From: Xenopus tropicalis
Lineage: Eukaryota > Chordata > Amphibia > Anura > Pipidae
Length of the DNA: 64,000 bases
Assembly: GCF_000004195.4 (NCBI RefSeq)
Contig: NC_030683.2
Span: forward strand, 67,196,764 to 67,260,763
Direction of reading: 5' to 3'
Shown: piece by piece, positions 12,198 through 23,381 of the stretch
Layout: every line of letters starts with the position of its first letter
How positions within the stretch are numbered: the stretch's first letter is position 1
The notes under the pieces: model-generated
What the model was told of the DNA's origin: nothing
Databases searched by the model: none
The model's input: the letters and a program-made list of their open reading frames with translations, nothing else
Translations under genes and position numbers: made by a program

Positions 12198-12560
12198 AAG
12201 TGGCACATTTATCAAAGTACGAATTGGTACGAATGGAAAAAAAATTGTATTTTTTCTTTTTGAACTGTGTGTATTTTCTACGAAATTTTCGTTAATTTCC
12301 GCAACTTTTTCGTACTGTTCGACAATTTGTGCAACAAAATCGCATTTGTCGCAAGTACGAAAGTTTCAGATTCATTCAAGCTTCGGTATCGTGACTTTCC
12401 TTTGGCCAGGTTGGAGCTGCAGAGTTTCATTGAGTCCTATGGGAGGCTTCCAAAAACATGCACAGAAGGTTCAAAGTCAGAAAGTTTTTGGCTCCTTTTA
12501 CAATCGTTCGGATACAAAAATTTTGGAACTTTCGGATTGATCATCATATTTTATATGAGA
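12198..12560. mobile_element. Third TACGAAA-rich repeat copy (uninterrupted)
   Basis: Inverse orientation relative to 9810-10640. It retains the continuous centre GGAGCTGCAGAGTTTCATTGAG through CCTATGGGAGGCTTCC without the MITE. It begins GGCACATTTATCAAAGTACGAA. Useful as an in-window empty site. Confidence 0.7.
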
Positions 12561-12713
12561 CAAGTCCTGAGCCCCATGGGGAGGAACTAGTTAGGGAACC
12601 CCAGGGGGAGAAAAGTAGATGGGGTTTAGGGAAAGGGCACAAGACCCTTGGGAGGGGGAGGAGGCCCAAGGTTAGTGCAGGGAGGGGGGGCAGTTAGGGG
12701 GAGAGGGGGGCAG

Positions 12714-13105
12714 TCATAGGCGGATTTTCAATAAGGCTAGGGGAGGCTAAGCCTCCCCAAACCTGTTTGGCACCTTAAAAGAAACAAACAAACAAAAAAA
12801 CCCATTTCTGAACTGTCCTGGAAATCTTGTGTTCCTGCAAGCCGATTCTGCTGTGCTCTGATTGGATCTTTCTTCTTGTGGATTCATCCAATCAGAGCAC
12901 AGCTTTCTAGACAGACAGCAAAATTGACCAATCAAGGCACAGATGCAGACAGGGATCGGGAGAAATTACAAACTAAGGGCAGTGCAGAAATGAAGACTGA
13001 AAATGAGAATCTGCAGACTGTAAACTTTACCTGAGAACCAACTTTGAACTTTTGTTCCCACTCCCAGAGGTGCTATACGCAGTTGCAATACGCAGATACT
13101 ATACG
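12714..13105. repeat. Repeat block with perfect 18-bp hairpin and TATACGCAG array
   Basis: GCTGTGCTCTGATTGGAT (12850-12867) pairs perfectly with ATCCAATCAGAGCACAGC (12886-12903) around an 18-base loop. From 13071 a short array of GCTATACGCAG / GCAATACGCAG / ACTATACGCAG begins. The array resumes at 15000 on the far side of the hAT element and leads into the Myb-like gene. The family of the block is not recognised. Confidence 0.6.
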
Positions 13106-14999
13106 CAGGGTCGGACTGGGGGGTGAAGGGCCCACCAGGACTCCTGTCCCAGGGGCCCTGCAGGTGCCCCCAGCCAGACGCGTCCCCTAACCCCCCCGCA
13201 GGGGCCCCCCAACCCCCCTCGCAGGGCCCCCTCCCGACGTCCTCCGAGCGCGTAAATTTGACGCGTCAGGGGAGGAGTAGTCGGGAGGGGGAGCGCTGCA
13301 AGGGTCGGGTCCGACCCTGATCCAAGATATCCCCCCCCCAGCATATTAACTCACCAAAGGAGCAGCAGCAGCAAGAAATCCAAAATATCCCCCCCAGCAT
13401 GTTAACTCACCAAATCAAACCAGCAGCAGCAAGAAATCCAAAATATCCCCCCCAGCATGTTAACTCACCAAATCAAACCAGCAGCAGCAAGAAATCCAAA
13501 ATATCCCCCCCCCCCAACATGTTAACTCACCAAATAAAACCAGCAGCAGCAAGAAATCCAATATATCCCCCCCCCAACATGTTAACTCACCAAATCAAAC
13601 CAGCAGCAGCAAGAAATCCAAAATATCCCCCCCCCAGCATGTTAACTCACCAAATCAAACCAGCAGCAGCAAGAAATCCAATATATCCCCCCCCAACATG
13701 TTAACTCACCAAATCAAACCAGCAGCAGCAAGAAATCCAAAATACCCCCCCCCCCAGCATGTTAACTCACCAAATCAAACCAGCAGCAGCAAGAAATCCA
13801 AAATATCCCCCCCCAGCATGTTAACTCACCAAATCAAACCAGCAGCAGCAAGAAATCCAAAATATCCCCCCCCAGCATGTTAACTCACCAAATCAAACCA
13901 GCAGCAGCAAGAAATCCAATATATCCCCCCCCAACATGTTAACTCACCAAATCAAACCAGCAGCAGCAAGAAATCCAATATATCCCCCCCCCAACATGTT
14001 AACTCACCAAATCAAACCAGCAGCAGCAAGAAATCCAAAATATCCCCCCCCCAGCATGTTAACTCACCAAATCAAACCAGCAGCAGCAAGAAATCCAAAA
14101 TATCCCCCCCAGCATGTTAACTCACCAAATCAAACCAGCAGCAGCAAGAAATCCAAAATATCCCCCCCCAGCATGTTAACTCACCAAATCAAACCAGCAG
14201 CAGCAAGAAATCCAATATATCCCCCCCCCAACATGTTAACTCACCAAATCAAACCAGCAGCAGCAAGAAATCCAATATATCCCCCCCCCCAACATGTTAA
14301 CTCACCAAATCAAACCAGCAGCAGCAAGAAATCCAATATACCCCCCCCCAAACATGTTAACTCACCAAATCAAACCAGCAGCAGCAAGAAATCCAAAATA
14401 TCCCCCCCCCCCAACATGTTAACTCACCAAATCAAACCAGCAGCAGCAAGAAATCCAATATTTCCCCCCCCCCAGCATGTTAACTCACCAAATCAAACCA
14501 GCAGCAGCAAGAAATCCAATATATCCCCCCCCCCAACATGTTAACTCACCAAATCAAACCAGCAGCAGCAAGAAATCCAATATATCCCCCCCAACATGTT
14601 AACTCACCAAATCAAACCAGCAGCAAGAAATCCACTTTTTCAGAACTGCACAAAGAAATCACAAAGCCCAGTCTTCCCTGTCCTGCCTGCAGCAAGCAGA
14701 AGTCCTACTCCTTCAGAGTACTCCAAGCCAGCAGCCGCTCCCTCACTCCCTCACCAGCGCCTGTCTCCAGCGCAAAGGACGCACGCAAGTGAAGTCCTCG
14801 CGCATTGGGAGACAGGCTTGCAGCAGACGCGGAAGTGGGAGCGTAGGGCCAGGGCCCTGAAAGGTTTGGTGATTGCGTGGGGTGCCTTATCTGCAGCGGT
14901 AGTGGGGCCTTATCTGCAGCGGTAGTGGGGCCAGGGGCCCACCAAGGTTGGGGCCCACCGGGATTTTTCCCGGTATCCCGGTGGGCCAGTCCGAGCCTG
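13106..14999. mobile_element. hAT-type element carrying a large minisatellite; 8-bp target duplication
   Basis: The ends are CAGGGTCGGACTGG (13106) and CCAGTCCGAGCCTG (to 14999), 13 of 14 bases complementary. ACTATACG flanks both sides (13098-13105 and 15000-15007), an exact 8-bp duplication inside the TATACGCAG array. Outer GC-rich arms (GGGCCCACCAGGA; GGGGCCCTGCAGG) hold about 1.3 kb of tandem repeat and a unique stretch 14633-14930. A truncated relative with the same left end is at 45528-45735. No transposase is encoded. It sits just upstream of the Myb-like gene's first coding exon. Confidence 0.88.
13330..14632. repeat. ~60-bp minisatellite, about 22 copies
   Basis: The unit reads GTTAACTCACCAAATCAAAC, then CAGCAGCAGCAAGAAATCC, then AAAATAT or AATATAT and a run of 6-12 C, then AGCATG or AACATG. 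Unit length varies from 56 to 62 with the C-run. Units fall into two main types: AAAATAT usually goes with AGCATG, and ATATAT with AACATG. The plus-strand open frames (13399-14544) are just the repeat translated and are not genes. Confidence 0.95.
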
Positions 15000-15054
15000 A
15001 CTATACGCAGGTACTATATGCAGGTGCTATACCCAAGTGCAATACGCAGGTACT

Positions 15055-18000
15055 ATGCAGGTAGTGCAGGAAGAGGAGGAGGCTGGGCCCAGCCACAGAG
15101 TAGGCCCACAATTCACCAGTGAGGAAAATTCAGCGATGGTCAAGAAAGTAGCGAGACAATGGGACGATCTGTTTGGTGCCAGATCCTGTCAGCTCACCGC
15201 TGCCAGAAGAAGAGAACTGTGGCAGCAGGTAGTGGATCGTGTGAGCGCTGTAGGCGGCATACACCGTGATCCCCACACGGTGTATAAGCGCTTCAGCGAC
15301 CTGAAGAGGTGCTTGAAGAAGAGGTTCACAGCTGAGAGAGCAAGGGCGCAGAAGGCGGGTGTAGGGCCTGCTCTCAACATCCAATTCAAGCCCTACGAAT
15401 GCCGCCTTCTGCAAGTAGTTGGTGTAGAGGTCTTTGGAGGGCTTCCAGGCGAATTCTTGGACACAGATAGGAGATGTAAGTTTTTATTTTTAATTTTAAA
15501 GCACTTATTTCATGCTGAAGGCCCTTATTTAAAGGGGTGGTTCACCTTGAAGCTAATTTTTATTATGTTATAGAATGGCTAATTCTAAGCAACTTTTCAG
15601 TTGGTCGTCATTATTCAAAAAATACAACAAATAAATTATGACAACCAATTGAAAAGTTGCTTAGAATTAGCCATTCTATAACATCATAAAAATTAGCTTC
15701 AAGGTGAACCACAGCTGCAGAGTTAGAAGAAAGCAAATATTTCTAAAACTACAAATAATTATTTGCCGCCTTCTAACTCTGCAGCTTTTAAATAGGGGCC
15801 ACTGACCCCTGCTAGAGTCTTTGAGCGCAACAGTAATACAGAGCTGTAATATAATTAAGTTCAGGGTTGGCAGTTTGTCCTCCAAATTGGTGTACTAATT
15901 TAAAGCCCTGGGGGGTTTCCAAATTAGTTTAGAAACTAGTCACATTTTTTCCCCTAGTGTGCCTGTCCCACTGCATGCTGGGTAATGTAGTTTGTATCTT
16001 TCGGCCTCAACCTGTCTGTTCTACACCCTGCTCCCTGCTCTATAGGGTATGAGATTGTACTGTTACTTTCTACTGGGATGTGGGGGCAGCTTCTGAGAGT
16101 TGTAGTTGAACACACCCATATGTATATCATGTCTGGGGTTAATGCAACATTCTGAATCTATTTCTTTAGTGACTTCCCAGCTGGACTGGGCACAGAGGGC
16201 AGGGAATTATCAGCCATCCCAGTAACTGGAGAGGGGGCAAAGGGCATGGGTAGTGATTATAGGCTTTAAAAAGACATGTTTTCCCATATATATAATTTTT
16301 TTTTTGTTTTTCATTGTGCATATTGGGCTATTTTTGGCCTACTTTTAAAGGACAATGAAAGGTTAATATAAATTAAAAGTAAGTCTAAAGGCATTCTTTT
16401 TAAGTACTTACTGTATATCTAAATTCCCAGATCCCTGCTTGCTTCTCTGAGATATGGTGCTGGCAGCCTACAGCAGTGTGAAGACTACAGTGACATCACT
16501 GAAATCTCTCTCCCCTTCCTGTAGGCTGCCAGCGGCAGCCTTCCTATTCTCTGAGTATGTGTGTAACTTGAGTCTCCTGTTCTGAGCTGCACATACCCAC
16601 CAGCCAATCAGAAGCAGATCTGGCAGAGGGGAGGGGGAGGGAATGAAACACATGTGCAGTATGAAGCAAGGAGGGAAAGGGAGGGAGAATACCTTTTAAG
16701 AGATGGCTGCCTGTTCTAGAAAATGTGAAGTAAGTTTGACTGAGTAAATATTTGATTAGGTGAGCCAAAAGTGTGGTGTTTTTACTAAACAATAGGAGGA
16801 CTATTGGGCAGTATGCTTTTTAAATTTTGACTTGCATTCTCCTTTAAATTGGCTTTAGCCTAGTTTTTGCCTGGTTTTAGAACTGACAAATCTGCCAAAC
16901 CAGACCCCAGTATACCTGAATGAGGATTTTTTCAAGAACTCCTTTATTTCATGTTTACCAAATATTTGTTAATTTGCAGCTTGGGTTCCACATGAAAGTG
17001 TTAATAGTACCCAAGTTCCCCCACATGCCCCTCAAATAGATTCCATGAACTGCAGCTGTTAGGCCTCATTTTAATGATGGCAAGTGATTTATCTGTAGCT
17101 TTCTAATGGTTTTTGCCTTGTTTTTGAATCTCTGCTAAATCCAGAATGTTTGTGTGGCTTTGTACTTTGGCTTCAAAACTTGTTGAGCATTTTTTTTCCC
17201 CTTCTGTGAACTTGTAGTTCAAGTGCAGCGCCAAAGGCCCACAGTGCAGGAGAGGCGAGTGACCCGGCAGCAGACGCCGCCAGAGGCAGAGGAGCAGCCC
17301 CAGGATGTCAGTGGAGCAGATGAACCGGACCTCGTTCAGTCGCCAGGTAAATATTATTTGCCTAGTTGTTTAACAAAACTGCCAATTTAGCATTTTCTGC
17401 AATGTATTCTTATGTCTATGCACTATTTATATTTTTCAGAACAACAAGCTGGACCTTCCCCCCAGTCCTTGTCGTGTATCACCTCCCAAGGCGTAAGTAA
17501 CCTCTCTTGCACTTGCATCCCCTGGTGTTGTCAATAAAATATTACGAAAAGCTGAGTACTTAGTGCCAGGGCTAGCAGTGGCAGCTGTGAAGTCTTCATA
17601 GGCATAGCTGATTAAGTGAATAATTGCATTAGCAGAGGTCGTAATGGGGTGTAGAGCTTATAGAGCCCACACTGTGGTTGTGTCCAAAAAATATTTTGAA
17701 CCCAAATATCCCCCCGCCAACACTGGGCTACCCTCCTGGTGTGGGCGGCCATGTTGCTGGCCGCACATCTGCATAGTAAGCTAACTCCTCACTCACTTAC
17801 TATGCACCTGACGTAAGAGCGGTGAATGTAAATCAGCCTCCAATGTCTTGCACACATGTTCATAATGAGCAGTCACTTGTGGCACACACGCACATAATGA
17901 GCAGCCACTTGTGCCGCAAAACTGACACATGCTTGTGAAGGCAGATTGTGCAGCTGGTCAACACTACAGAGTGGGTTAGACCGAGCACTGGCGATTTCTT

Positions 18001-19791
18001 TCTGTGTTTTGTGTACAAATTGTAGCCAAATTTTGCTTCTAGCTGCTATGTAGCCTTTAAACCAATGAATCACTTTCATGTGTGTGCTAATGAGCTGGGG
18101 CTTAAAAGCTCCCTGCTTTTCCACTAGAGCCTTTTTGAGCTAAAGGTAGGTGCAATAGGTCTTAATACTCAGTCACATTGTTTGCTGGGGACTTTATTTT
18201 AATTGCATCACAGACTCAAAGTCATTAGACAGTGTAGGACTCACGTACAATGAGGGGCCTTGACGTGGCACGTGAGCTTACATATTTTGGCCAAAGTGTG
18301 GTACTAACACCTCATTTTTTGTCAAAATTATTTTTAAAGGCAAACTAAGTGCTGGCAAACTTTCTTTCTCTTAAGATTGTGCAGCTGGCCTAGTGCTTTC
18401 TTTTCCAATACCTGGAGAGTGGCTCTATTAACCTGCACCTCTGGTGGGGGGGGATATTTTAGGGAGACAGGTGCCCTTAAAAGGGGAACTGTCCTCAGAA
18501 ATAACCTCTTATGTTTCTGTTTATAGTATGTAGAGAAAATCAGCACTGTGAAAATGATTACCTTTTAAAAATACAACATTTTGGTTTAAATAATGTCTTT
18601 AAGAAATTTTTACTGGTGGGGTCAGTGACCCCCATTTAAAAACTGCAAAGAGTTTGTAAAAGAAGGTAAACAATTAAAGTCTAACAAATAAATAAGACCA
18701 ATTGAAATATTGTTTATAATTGCCCATTCTGTAACATGCTACAATTTAACATAAAGGTGAGCCACCCCTTTTACAGACATGCCAGTCTGACTTCTCTAAC
18801 TCAGCATGGGGGGGGGGGCAGCTGTGGGTGTTCAGATGACATAGTAGATGGCAAGGCACGCCCACTCTTCTCAATCCTGATTGCAGTTTGAAAAGAACAT
18901 TTGATAACCATGCTTTTTTTGGAGTACATGTAGGATAATGATTTCCAATTATTGCAGTTATTGCAGTTGGTTTGGATTCACATATATTTCCACAATATTG
19001 GTGACTTTTTAATCATGAATTGACATAATTAGACCCTTTTAAGGGGCACATGTTTCAAAATGTGAGGCTACAACTTCATACATAAAAACTCAGTGACGTT
19101 GAGTCATTTTCTAAGCATATTTCTTAAAGGGTGAGTTATTGATAAATAAACTTTTTTTAAAATCTGTTTTGAATGAACAGAATGTGAGTTTTTTTCTGTA
19201 TTAAGTTCTAAACTCACGTTTTTATCAATCTGCACCATGTTATTGAAAATGCTCTTCTCTGAATAAACTGGTTTTTAAATTCAAATACATTATTTACTTA
19301 TTTATACTCTTATCCTAGATGCTGCTGCCGGGAGGAGTGGCCAGGACCGAGGACAAGGACTGGAATGTCCATTTGTGGAGGGTTCAGCGGCGGTTGGATT
19401 GGCGTCCCGGATCTTGCTAGCTGGTCTCCGGCCTGTTCTTGGTGAGCAACGCAGCCACTTTCTTTCTCAAAGTCGGCTGTTGGCTCGTTTGCTTAGCCAA
19501 CATGTCACCTTGAGTCATGAAGTGGCTGCATTGAGGGTTGAGCTACAGACCTACCGCCAAGAGCAAGCAGCTCAGCACCAGGAGCAGCTATCAAGTGATG
19601 AGCGGTTCCAAAATGCTCTGCTGGCAGGTCTGGTGCATGCCTCTGCCGGGTCTGCTGAAGGGTCACTGCCTGGGCCCTCTTTTGCACCTCAACCACCACC
19701 TCCAAGTCCTGAGCCCAGGGCAAGGGGGCGTGGCAGAGGCCACAGAAGAGGGTCTGACCCTGCCTGTGGGCCTGGTATAAAGTGCAAGTAG
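15055..19791 (+). CDS. Four-exon Myb/SANT-like DNA-binding protein, Harbinger-associated type
   Basis: Exons by splice signals: 15055-15475 (donor AGAT/GTAAGT), 17218-17346 (donor CCAG/GTAAAT), 17440-17490 or 17492 (donor near GGCGTAAGT), and 19319 or 19345 to the TAG at 19789-19791. Both choices at the third junction keep the frame open (357 or 349 residues). Exon 1 encodes an N-terminal Myb/SANT-like domain: FTSEEN..., a QWDDLF tryptophan, ELWQQVVDRV, and VYKRFSDLKRCLKKRF. This resembles Myb_DNA-bind_5 domains such as those of NAIF1, MYPOP and TSNARE1. Exon 2 is Gln/Glu/Pro-rich. Exon 4 has a coiled-coil-like stretch (LLARLLSQHVTLSHEVAALR) and a basic RGRGRG tail. In Harbinger transposons such a protein carries the transposase to DNA and the nucleus. 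No transposase gene is seen beside it. An ATG at 15055 fits best; an upstream GTG is in frame. Whether it is a live transposon gene, a recent relic or a co-opted gene is open. Confidence 0.65.
15529..15786. mobile_element. Foldback T2-like MITE and hairpin in intron 1
   Basis: TTAAAGGGGTGGTTCACCTTGAAGC (15529) is mirrored by GCTTCAAGGTGAACCAC (to 15712), with arms of about 80 bases (ATAGAATGGCTAATTCTAAG against CTTAGAATTAGCCATTCTAT). A second hairpin follows directly: AGCTGCAGAGTTAGAAG (15713-15729) with its exact complement at 15770-15786. The family also appears antisense near 18590-18775 and as a long left part at 34499-34735. Confidence 0.8.
16345..16847. mobile_element. T2-type MITE in intron 1 of the Myb-like gene
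   Basis: TTAAAGGACAATGAAAGG starts at 16345, and CATTCTCCTTTAA ends at 16847. Inner mirrored segments include GCTGGCAGCCTACAGCAG (16450) and CTGTAGGCTGCCAGC (16520). TTAA at both ends is the target. Non-coding. Confidence 0.7.
18590..18775 (-). mobile_element. Fragment of the GGTTCACCTTT MITE family
   Basis: It contains TGGGGTCAGTGACCCCCATTT, AATTGCCCATTCTGTAACATG and the end AAAGGTGAGCCACCCCTTTTA, which corresponds to the right half of the element seen at 15529. It lies in intron 3 of the Myb-like gene. The left end is missing or diverged. Confidence 0.6.
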
Positions 19792-19947
19792 GTCTCTGAT
19801 CTGAGTCCCTACTTTCACCTTGCAGCTTTTTGTCTTGTAGCAAGACCTCTACACCAAATTGCTCTCTGGCCAAGTTTTTCACGCATCTCTTCAGGACTCA
19901 CACTATCCGCTACATGACCTGACAGGACTAAGCACCAAACAAGTAGT

Positions 19948-20384
19948 CCCGTTCGCGGACTTTCGCCAAAACTCGCGAATATTCGCGAACTTTGCGAACC
20001 CCATAGACTTCAATGGGAAGGCGAACTTTAAAACCTAGAAAAGCCATTTCTGGCCAGAAAACTGATTTTAAAGTTGTTTAAAGGGTGCCACGACCTGGAC
20101 AGTGGCATGCAGGAGGGGGATCAAGGGCAAAAACTTCTCTGAAAAATACTTTGTAAAAAAAACGCCAAAAAAAACCCGCCAAAAAATAACGCCAAAAAAA
20201 ACCGCAACCTATTCCTATGTATATGCATAGGCGATAAAACGAAGCGAAAAAACACGGCGGAAAAACCAAGGCAAAAAAACGCGGCGCCAAAAAAAACCGC
20301 AGCGAACCCAAAGTGGCGAACATCGGCAAAAGTCTGCGAATTTGCGCGAACGTGAACACCCGGCAAACAGTTCGCTACATCTCT
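19948..20384. mobile_element. TTCGCGAA-rich element
   Basis: It has GTTCGCGGACTTTCGCC and CGCGAATATTCGCGAACTTTG at the left, CATAGACTTCAATGGGAAGG and a central AAAAAACGCC-rich tract (20155-20300), and GCGCGAACGTGAACACCCGG then GTTCGCTACATCTCT at the right. The central GCGGCGCC and GCCAAAAAA runs produce spurious frames on both strands. The family is familiar from Xenopus; its superfamily is not determined here. Confidence 0.6.
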
Positions 20385-20409
20385 ATTGTTCACAATCTTC
20401 CTCAACCAA

Positions 20410-21200
20410 AGCCAAATTTTCCTCACTGAGGGGCACCATAATAATACCTCGTGGTGCCCTCCCCAATACCATCTGGGAAGCACTTATAACATCAAAGTGC
20501 ATTTGCTCTAAAATCTATATTGTGTGTTTGCCCATTGAGTTTGTGCCACGATAACATCTTGTGGCACCCTCCTTAATACCATCTGGGAAGCACTTGAAAC
20601 ATCAAAGTGCATATGCCCTAACATGAATATTGGGCATTTCCTCAAATACAAATTTGGCCATTCCTGTGAATTGGCCTACTTAAACACACACTAATGATGC
20701 AATTCTAACATCCTTTAATAAAAAAGGACATTTGTGTGGTCACTAATGCCTACAAAGGTAATTGAATGTTGTACTACTATGCACTAATGCTGTGTGGCTG
20801 TCAAAAAGCCTAAGTCAAGAGACCAGCCCTAGGCATTCAGCCAACTTGGTAAATTCCCCCTCCTCCTCCTCCTCCTGGTATATTGTTCCAGGTGGGCAGC
20901 TTTACAAAGTCCTCCTTTCCCTTTGCTTTCCAAAATGCAAGTCACTAATGCCTACAAGGGTAATTGAATGTTGTACTACTATGTACTAATGCTGTGAGGC
21001 TCTCAAAAGCCTAAGTCAAGAGACCAGCCCTAGGCATTCAGTCAGCTGGGTAAATTCCTCCTCCTCCTGGTAGATTGTTCCCGGTGGGCAGCTTTACAAA
21101 GTCCTCCTTTCCCTTTGCTTTCCAAAATGCAAGTCATTAATGCCTACAAGGGTAATTGAATGTTGTACTACTATGCAAGGGCCTAAGACAAGAGCCCAGC
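20410..21200. repeat. Two adjacent tandem repeat sets (~115-bp and ~195-bp units)
   Basis: First set: the CACCATAATAATACCTCGTGG to TCAAAGTGCATTTGC block recurs as CACGATAACATCTTGTGG to TCAAAGTGCATATGC (20437-20630). Second set: CACTAATGCCTACAAAGGTAA through CTTTCCAAAATGCAAGT is present about 2.3 times from 20741 to 21185 and includes a variable CTC run (20857-20878, 21056-21066). No gene. Confidence 0.75.
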
Positions 21201-22424
21201 ACTTACCTCATGTATCTGTGACTGCTTTTCCAAAGCGATGTTGTCAAATGTGATAAATGTTAAATATTGTTTATCATGTCTTGTATTTTTGTTAACATAA
21301 TGTTTCTATTGCCTGGCTGTAGGGGTGCAACAAGTGTCATGCAATGTCATGCACATTACCCTTTTTTTAGCCTTGGTCCTTTAGGGGTCAAGCATGGCTG
21401 TTATAACCTAAAAAGCATGCTGAAACCGGGTTTCTAATGCCTCCTAGGCCTACAGTAACTATTTATATTTCTTGTGGAAATGTTCAAATGTTTGTTTTGT
21501 TTTGTTTTAAAAAAACACCTATACACCTTGCTGGATGTTTAAGGTATTGATTTGATATTTATTATGATTTTGTCATTACAAAGACAAATTCAAAATGGTT
21601 TTTGGTTACTTTATTTTGCTTGATCATCATCATTTTCTAGATCAATTTAGTTCTGAATGGCAAAAAGGTGTAAAGGTGAAGTTATTGCTCCAGTCAGTAA
21701 GGGGCCATTGATTGGAGGGAACCCAGGCAATGGGATTTCACACAGCTGGCCAAGAGTCGCATCCTTCTGAGTCTCAGCAGCAAGCAGCAGACTCAGCAGC
21801 GTGCAGTCTTCTCCCACTGTAAGCCAAGTGAGGGAAAGTATTCAATTAACCCCAAAAATTGTGCACATCCACCCCTTGATTTAAAAGTTACATACACATG
21901 CATGTGACAGATTCCAAGGTAACAAGGCTGCCTCCCATTCACCAAAATCCCACCTATTACACATGCTCAGGTGTGAGGAGTTAATTGGTCTATTAGAAAG
22001 AGACAAGTTCAAACAAATGCTTTCCAAAACTACCATTCCCAAGATGCTTAGTAAAACAAGGGTAAGTAAAGTGGCAAATAATTTGGATATAAATTTTACT
22101 ATTAACAACTGACATGATTATATAGGGAAATTCTTGCAAATAATATTAGGCCAGTTGTATGCACATATGACTAATGGGTGTGTATCGACATGACCAATTA
22201 ACTGTCACTAGCAATCACATACAGGGCCTTCAAGACGGTCCCATTAATGGGAGTTGTGGAAGTTGAGGTAAAAAAATAGTTAAAAATGAATTACACACCA
22301 ACCAGCCCTGCGGCATTTCTCCTTGAGTGAAGCACTCATAGAGGGCTGACTGACGCAGGATATGGGCATCGTGGACATTTCCAGGAAAACCAGATCTCAC
22401 ACTCATGATCCACAGGTGGGACTC
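21201..22424. other. Intergenic DNA, no gene recognised
   Basis: AT-rich sequence without a recognised repeat boundary. Short frames such as the minus-strand one at 21881-22108 lack family features. Confidence 0.4.
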
Positions 22425-22660
22425 GTATTATTGAAAATCTCTATTTGGTTTAATTTCCCCTTGAAAGGCAAGTATTATTGAAAATCACTATTTGGTTTAA
22501 TTTCCCCTTGAAAGGCATGTATTATAGGAAAATCCCTATTTGGTTTAATTTCCCCTTGAAAGGCATGTATTATTGAAAATCCCTATTTGGCTTAATTTCC
22601 CCTTGAAAGGCATGTATTATTGAAAATCACGATTTGGTTTAATTTCCCCTTGAAAGGCGC
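22425..22660. repeat. 47-bp tandem repeat, five copies
   Basis: The unit is GTATTATTGAAAATC, then (A/C)CTATTTGGTTTAATTTCC, then CCTTGAAAGGCAT. Five units differ by only one to four substitutions and one single-base insertion in the third. It lies about 0.5 kb upstream of the retrotransposon coding region. Nothing suggests CRISPR: there are no unique spacers. Confidence 0.9.
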
Positions 22661-22672
22661 GTAGTAAAAGGA

Positions 22673-22998
22673 CAGGCTGACAATGGTTATTCACTTGTTT
22701 TGACTGTTTTCGCGTTCAACACGAACATTTCGGCCTTTTGAAGCCTTACATACGACTGTACCTGCCAAAATTAAAGTCCCGAAAAAGCGTAACCAAAGCG
22801 TTAATGAATTTTGTAATGTTCGCATGTTTTGCGAAAAATACAAGTTTATCGTGAAATGGTTCCGAAAAAGGTGCGCAAAGTACGGAAAAGTCGCGACAGC
22901 GGCGAAATAATTGCGAAAGGTGTGAAATTGTCGCAAAAAAACTGCAAATTACGAAAAGACGCATTCGGAGCATTCATGGATTAGTAAATGTGCCCCTA
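22673..22998. mobile_element. TACGAAA-rich repeat copy, inverse end
   Basis: It contains TTTCGGCCTTTTGAAGCCTTACATACGA, GTAACCAAAGCGTTAATG and TACGAAAAGACGC and ends CATGGATTAGTAAATGTGCCCC, the mirror of the GGGGCACATTTA start of this family. Non-coding. Confidence 0.55.
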
Positions 22999-23381
22999 AG
23001 TATTTCCTTACAGCAAAAATGTAATATAATTCATTTGATGAACATATCCTAGCAAATTCCCATGGATTCAGATAAATTGTTGTTAAGACTACAAATTATT
23101 AAATGCATATATGTGTTTGTCTTCCTTTTTGGATCCTCTTACTTTGTCTTTTATTACAGATTTAAAGAAGGGCCTGGATACCGGGCATAGCGTAGGAGGA
23201 GGGCCCACATGACTGGGCTGGCAAAGGGAACGCCGATTGGGCAGTCAGGTCACGGGTCACCAGGGGTTAAAAAAGGGGGTAGCAGAAGGGAAGGCGTCGC
23301 GCGGGAAGGCGTCTGGCAGAAGACAAGCAGGACACTGAAAATTTCCAGCAGCAGCACGGAAACCCGGAGCTTACCTGCAGC

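Noticed and set aside
13399..14792. Plus-strand open frames of 61-202 codons (LTHQIKPAAARNP repeats)
   Set aside because: They are the minisatellite read in frame; the frame breaks wherever the C-run length changes.
22425..22660. CRISPR-like array
   Set aside because: Units are contiguous tandem copies without unique spacers, in a vertebrate genome.
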